Below are positions 32,055 through 35,176 of a stretch of DNA of 35,176 nt, in pieces (positions within the stretch are counted from its first letter, which is position 1; each line of letters opens with the position of its first letter). A program made the position numbers and the translations under genes. Source of the stretch: an uncultured Lachnospiraceae bacterium (lineage in GTDB: Bacteria > Bacillota > Clostridia > Lachnospirales > Lachnospiraceae); the NCBI GenBank assembly GCA_910578825.1, contig CAJTSB010000026.1, positions 1-35,176 of the forward strand, given 5' to 3'. Under the pieces are notes generated by a model, which was given only the letters and a program-made list of their open reading frames with translations, searched no databases and was not told the DNA's origin.

Positions 32055-32792
32055 ATGTACATAAAAATTGCGATTCCACAGCATTTTCAGTTGAAACTGG
32101 TTGCCAGTATCCGCAATATGCTGTTGGTGAAAAAAGGAGACGTCCACTATATCGGAGGCGCGGAAATTCTGCCGCCGCCACTGGAGGCGCGGGAGGAGAA
32201 CCATTATATCCAGATGCTGGCGGATGATTCAGAGAAGGCCAGGAGCGTTCTGATTGAGCATAATCTGCGTCTGGTGGTATATATCGCCAAGAAGTTTGAT
32301 AATACCGGAATTGGTGTGGAAGATTTGATTTCGATCGGTACGATCGGTCTGATTAAGGCCATCAATACCTTCAATCCCACGAAAAATATCAAACTTGCTA
32401 CCTATGCCTCTCGCTGCATTGAGAATGAAATTCTGATGTATCTGCGCAGGAACAACAAGACGCGGATGGAGGTATCGATTGACGAACCGCTGAACGTTGA
32501 CTGGGACGGCAATGAGCTGCTCTTATCCGATATCCTCGGTACAGATGAAGATATCATTTACCGGGATATTGAGACGGAGGTAGAGAAAAGTCTGTTAAAT
32601 AAGGCGGTAGAAAAACTGTCGGATCGTGAGCGGACGATTGTGGAGCTGCGATTTGGCCTCAGGAATCCAAATGGCGATGAGATGACGCAGAAAGAGGTGG
32701 CAGACCTGCTTGGAATTTCCCAATCGTATATTTCCAGGCTGGAGAAGAAAATCATGAAACGGCTGAAAAAAGAAATTGTAAGATTTGAGTGA
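32055..32792 (+). CDS. sigE: RNA polymerase sporulation sigma factor SigE precursor
   Basis: Early mother-cell sigma factor, made as an inactive precursor. The first about 30 residues are an amphipathic pro-sequence; the mature protein would start near HYIGGAEILPPP (31-42), the region cut by SpoIIGA. Region 2 follows (NLRLVVYIAKKFDNTGIGVEDLISIGTIGLIKA, then LATYASRCIENEILMYLRRN), then region 3 and region 4 with its helix-turn-helix (TQKEVADLLGISQSYISRLEKKIMKRL). All regions are complete over 245 residues. GAGGAGG precedes the ATG. In Bacillus sigG comes next on the same strand; here it does not. Confidence 0.97.
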   Translation: MYIKIAIPQHFQLKLVASIRNMLLVKKGDVHYIGGAEILPPPLEAREENHYIQMLADDSEKARSVLIEHNLRLVVYIAKKFDNTGIGVEDLISIGTIGLIKAINTFNPTKNIKLATYASRCIENEILMYLRRNNKTRMEVSIDEPLNVDWDGNELLLSDILGTDEDIIYRDIETEVEKSLLNKAVEKLSDRERTIVELRFGLRNPNGDEMTQKEVADLLGISQSYISRLEKKIMKRLKKEIVRFE

Positions 32793-32808
32793 CAATTTAA
32801 TTAAATTG
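32793..32808. repeat. Perfect 16-base palindrome after sigE
   Basis: CAATTTAATTAAATTG begins on the base after the sigE stop codon. It is perfectly symmetric and has no loop, so it is more like a protein-binding site than a terminator; its role is unknown. Confidence 0.45.
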
Positions 32809-32814
32809 AAAGAG

Positions 32815-32843
32815 TTGATTAAAAATACAAGTCATGATAAGAT
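32815..32843 (+). promoter_or_regulatory. Promoter of the beta-CASP nuclease gene
   Basis: TTGATT (32815-32820), 17 bases, TAAGAT (32838-32843). The ATG at 32876 follows with GGAGGAGG at 32861-32868. Confidence 0.65.
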
Positions 32844-32875
32844 AATAAAAAAGTCACGAAGGAGGAGGTATTGGG

Positions 32876-34477
32876 ATGAAACTTGAATTTTTGGGTGCGG
32901 CTCACGAGGTTACGGGGAGCTGCCATTACTTGAAGATGGGGGATGTACATCTTCTGGTGGACTGTGGTATGGAACAGGGGAAGGATTTGTACGTAAATCA
33001 GGAAATTCCGGTCAATGCGACAGACATTGACTACGTGCTGGTGACACATGCGCATATCGACCATTCGGGGTTGCTGCCGCTTTTGTACAGCCATGGATTC
33101 CGGGGCAAGATTTACGCGACAAAGGCAACTACGGAACTATGCCATATTATGCTGAAAGACTCTGCGCATATTCAGGAGTTTGAGGCGGAGTGGAAGAACC
33201 GCAAAGCGCGCCGTGCCGGGCGTCCTCTGGTGGAGCCCATGTATAGCATGGAGGATGCGGAAGGGGTATTGGAGTATTTCATCCCCTGTGAATATGATCA
33301 AAAGATTACGCTCTGCCCGGAGATTACGGTTCGCTTTGTTGACGCCGGTCATCTGCTTGGCTCTTCCAGCATTGAAGTCTGGGGAACGGAAGGGGATAAG
33401 CAGGTCAAGCTGGTATTTTCCGGGGACATCGGAAACGGGAACCGGCCGCTGATTCGCGACCCGGAGTACATAGAGGAGGCAGACTATGTCATTGTGGAGT
33501 CTACCTATGGAGACCGCATTCGCCAGACGCCTCCGGATTTTGCACCGGAGCTTGCAAAAGTCTGTAAAGAAACGTTTACCCGCGGGGGAAATGTCGTGAT
33601 TCCTGCATTTTCCGTCGGCAGGACGCAGGAGATGCTTTTCTTCCTGCGGAGGATTAAGAAAGAAAACATGCTGCCGGAATTTGCCGATTTTGAGGTCTAT
33701 ATTGACAGTCCGCTTGCTGTGGAGGCTACCAGTATTTTCCAGGAACATATGAGCGACTGCTTTAACGAGCGTGCGCTCAGTCTGATTGAAAAGGGGACGA
33801 ATCCGATTTCATTTCCGGGATTAAAGATTGCGGTGTCGAGCGATGAGTCCAAAATGATTAATTTCATCAAAAAACCAATCGTCATTATTTCCGCATCGGG
33901 TATGTGCGAGGCCGGAAGAATCCGCCACCACCTGAAACATAACCTGTGGAGGAAAGATTCTACCATTCTCTTTGTGGGCTACCAGGTGCCTGGAACGCTG
34001 GGCAATCATCTTTTGAACGGCGCAAAGGAAGTGAAACTGTTCGGTGAGACAATTGACGTGCAGGCGCGCATTACAAACCTGCCTGGTATCAGCGGTCACG
34101 CTGACCAGAATCATCTTATGGATTGGGTCAGGGCTTTTGGAAAGACGCCCAAACGTGTCTTTGTCGTTCATGGACAGGACAGTGTATGCGACACGTTCGC
34201 ACAGATCATTGAGAAAGAGACCAAAATTCCGGCAATTGCTCCGTACAGCGGCGATATCTATGATTTGGAGACGAATACCTGCGTAGAGCGGGGCAGCAGG
34301 GAGCGCGTCGTGAAGAAAGAGAAAGACAAGCGCGCTGTCTCCAATGTATTTGCAAGGCTTGTGGCGGCTGGCGAGCGTCTCCTTGGGGTCATCCGCAAGA
34401 GCGAAGGACGTCCCAACAAGGAGCTTGGTAAATTTGCCGACCAGATTACTTCCCTCTGTGACAAGTGGGACCAATAG
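32876..34477 (+). CDS. MBL-fold/beta-CASP RNA-processing exonuclease family protein
   Basis: Zinc hydrolase of the metallo-beta-lactamase superfamily with a beta-CASP insertion, related to CPSF73/Ysh1 and RNase J; probably acts on RNA. Metal motif HAHIDH lies at 58-63. Later metal and family motifs are DAGHLLGSSSIEV, FSGDIG, VESTYGDR and the beta-CASP motifs ASGMCEAGRIRHHLKHNLW, SGHADQNHLMDW and VHGQDS. The 533 residues include a C-terminal helical extension. It has its own promoter and is inserted between sigE and the sigG segment, which normally are neighbours. Its 3' end overlaps the convergent sigG segment by 32 bases. Confidence 0.92.
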   Translation: MKLEFLGAAHEVTGSCHYLKMGDVHLLVDCGMEQGKDLYVNQEIPVNATDIDYVLVTHAHIDHSGLLPLLYSHGFRGKIYATKATTELCHIMLKDSAHIQEFEAEWKNRKARRAGRPLVEPMYSMEDAEGVLEYFIPCEYDQKITLCPEITVRFVDAGHLLGSSSIEVWGTEGDKQVKLVFSGDIGNGNRPLIRDPEYIEEADYVIVESTYGDRIRQTPPDFAPELAKVCKETFTRGGNVVIPAFSVGRTQEMLFFLRRIKKENMLPEFADFEVYIDSPLAVEATSIFQEHMSDCFNERALSLIEKGTNPISFPGLKIAVSSDESKMINFIKKPIVIISASGMCEAGRIRHHLKHNLWRKDSTILFVGYQVPGTLGNHLLNGAKEVKLFGETIDVQARITNLPGISGHADQNHLMDWVRAFGKTPKRVFVVHGQDSVCDTFAQIIEKETKIPAIAPYSGDIYDLETNTCVERGSRERVVKKEKDKRAVSNVFARLVAAGERLLGVIRKSEGRPNKELGKFADQITSLCDKWDQ

Positions 34478-34961
34478 AGAGATAATTTTTCATGTTTTTG
34501 AGTGCGGACTTTTCCAGTCTGCTTACCTGGGCCTGGGAGATGTGGATTTCCTCGGCGACTTCCATCTGGGTTTTACCCTCGAAGAAACGGAGTTTGATGA
34601 TATAATTTTCACGTTCATTTAACCGTTTCATGGCGTCGCTTAAGGAGAGTTCCTCTACCCAGGTCTCTTCTCTGTTTTTCTTGTCGCTGATTTGGTCCAT
34701 GACGTACAGGGTGTCGCCGCCGTCCGTGTAGACCGGGTCGTACAGGCTGATGGGACACTGGATGGCGTCGAGGGCAAAGACGATGTCTTCTTTTGGAATT
34801 TCGATTTTTTCTGCGATGTCGTCAATTGTGGGTTCTCTGGAAAGTTCTTTGGATAAGAGTTCTTTTGCATGGATGGCCTTGTAGGCGGTATCGCGCAGGG
34901 AACGGCTGACGCGGATGGAGTTGTTGTCGCGCAGATAGCGCCTGATTTCACCGATAATCAT
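34446..34961 (-). CDS. sigG: Sporulation sigma factor SigG, C-terminal part (5' part missing: split gene or remnant)
   Basis: Late forespore sigma factor, seen only from MIIGEIRRYLRDNN onward: region 2.4 (IRVSRSLRDTAYKA), region 3 (REPTIDDIAEKIEIPKEDIVFALDAIQ, then DGGDTLYVMDQISD), and region 4 with its helix-turn-helix (GKTQMEVAEEIHISQAQVSRLEKSALKNM). This corresponds to about residues 98-260 of the usual 257-260. The core-polymerase-binding helices (regions 2.1-2.2) are missing. Upstream on the minus strand there is no ribosome-binding site before the Met codon, the in-frame sequence is unrelated, and a TAA closes the frame about 90 bases away. The last ten or so residues overlap the convergent nuclease gene. 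Identity as SigG rather than SigF is well supported; a working gene in this form is unlikely without its 5' half. Confidence 0.85.
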   Translation of the reverse strand: MIIGEIRRYLRDNNSIRVSRSLRDTAYKAIHAKELLSKELSREPTIDDIAEKIEIPKEDIVFALDAIQCPISLYDPVYTDGGDTLYVMDQISDKKNREETWVEELSLSDAMKRLNERENYIIKLRFFEGKTQMEVAEEIHISQAQVSRLEKSALKNMKNYLSIGPTCHRGK

Positions 34962-35176
34962 CGGAATGAACGTAATTAGTAGAAAAAACTGTTCAGACTG
35001 TTTGTTACATAACAGCCTTATTTCATGAAAGATATTAAAAATTGCTTATAAAAATTTTTACGGAAAATTCGACATTTTTCACAGCTTTTCCGTCCGTATT
35101 GCCTGAAGAAAACTCGGATAGAATTTCTAGCGCCCCTAACTCCGGGGATGGACGGATATGATTAATTCCACCCAAT
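34962..35176. other. AT-rich non-coding end of window, flank of the sigG break
   Basis: No gene is visible on either strand and no SigG N-terminal sequence is present. The stretch contains a Spo0A-box sequence TGTCGAA on the minus strand (35074-35068), within the loop of an inverted repeat CGGAAAA (35061-35067) with TTTTCCG (35087-35093), and a second inverted pair TCCGTCC/GGACGGA (about 35089 and 35149). If an intervening element splits sigG, this would be one end of it. Confidence 0.5.

Noticed and set aside
1..35176. CRISPR arrays, tRNA or rRNA genes, insertion sequences and transposases
   Set aside because: No regularly spaced repeats, no cloverleaf-like or rRNA sequence and no transposase or integrase protein were seen within the window.

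Overview
The window looks like a chromosomal segment of a spore-forming, motile or chemotactic member of the Clostridia, most likely Lachnospiraceae. The reasons are: sporulation genes (gpr, spoIIP, spoIIGA, sigE, part of sigG, a Spo0E-like regulator) sit next to a Firmicutes-type division and cell-wall (dcw) cluster; the protein families are typical of that group (DUF1540, C_GCAxxG_C_C, zinc-dependent phospholipase C family, a cysteine-repeat amidase, a SEC-C protein); and AGGAGG ribosome-binding sites and TTGACA/TATAAT-type promoters are common. The assignment is by protein character only; no database was searched.

Layout. 1-4.4 kb: NAD synthesis genes nadB-nadC, followed with tight coupling by a C_GCAxxG_C_C protein and a secreted N-acetylmuramoyl-L-alanine amidase. 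4.5-6.1 kb: a chemoreceptor. 6.1-9.0 kb: rpsT (minus strand, TTG start) divergent from gpr-spoIIP, the same arrangement as in Bacillus. 9.0-10.0 kb: a CorA-type transporter, then a structured non-coding element. 10.2-12.2 kb: groES-groEL under CIRCE. 12.5-15.2 kb: a DegV protein and a second chemoreceptor. 15.2-17.7 kb: a SEC-C protein and thrS. 17.8-19.2 kb: small genes (DUF1540, zinc-dependent PLC-like, Spo0E-like). 19.3-31.0 kb: the dcw cluster mraZ-rsmH-ftsL-PBP-PBP-mraY-murD-ftsW-ftsQ-ftsZ. 31.1-32.8 kb: spoIIGA-sigE. 32.9-34.5 kb: a beta-CASP metallo-beta-lactamase nuclease. 34.4-35.0 kb, minus strand: the C-terminal two thirds of sigG.

How the genes fit together. The right half joins vegetative division (MraZ control, septal synthases, FtsZ) to the sporulation switch: SpoIIGA activates pro-SigE in the mother cell, SigE-type control normally covers spoIIP, and SigG normally controls gpr in the forespore. 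Three Spo0A-type sites are visible: two perfect TGTCGAA boxes exactly 20 bp apart before the Spo0E-like gene, a TTGACA-N21-TATACT promoter with an overlapping box before spoIIGA, and one box beside the sigG break.

The most striking observation is sigG. Clear SigG sequence starts abruptly at the conserved Met-Ile-Ile-Gly-Glu, with no ribosome-binding site, an in-frame stop upstream, and no trace of the N-terminal region 2 within 215 bases. It also lies on the opposite strand from spoIIGA-sigE. The gene is either a remnant, or it is split by an intervening element that continues beyond the window (as sigK is in some species). The window alone cannot decide which.
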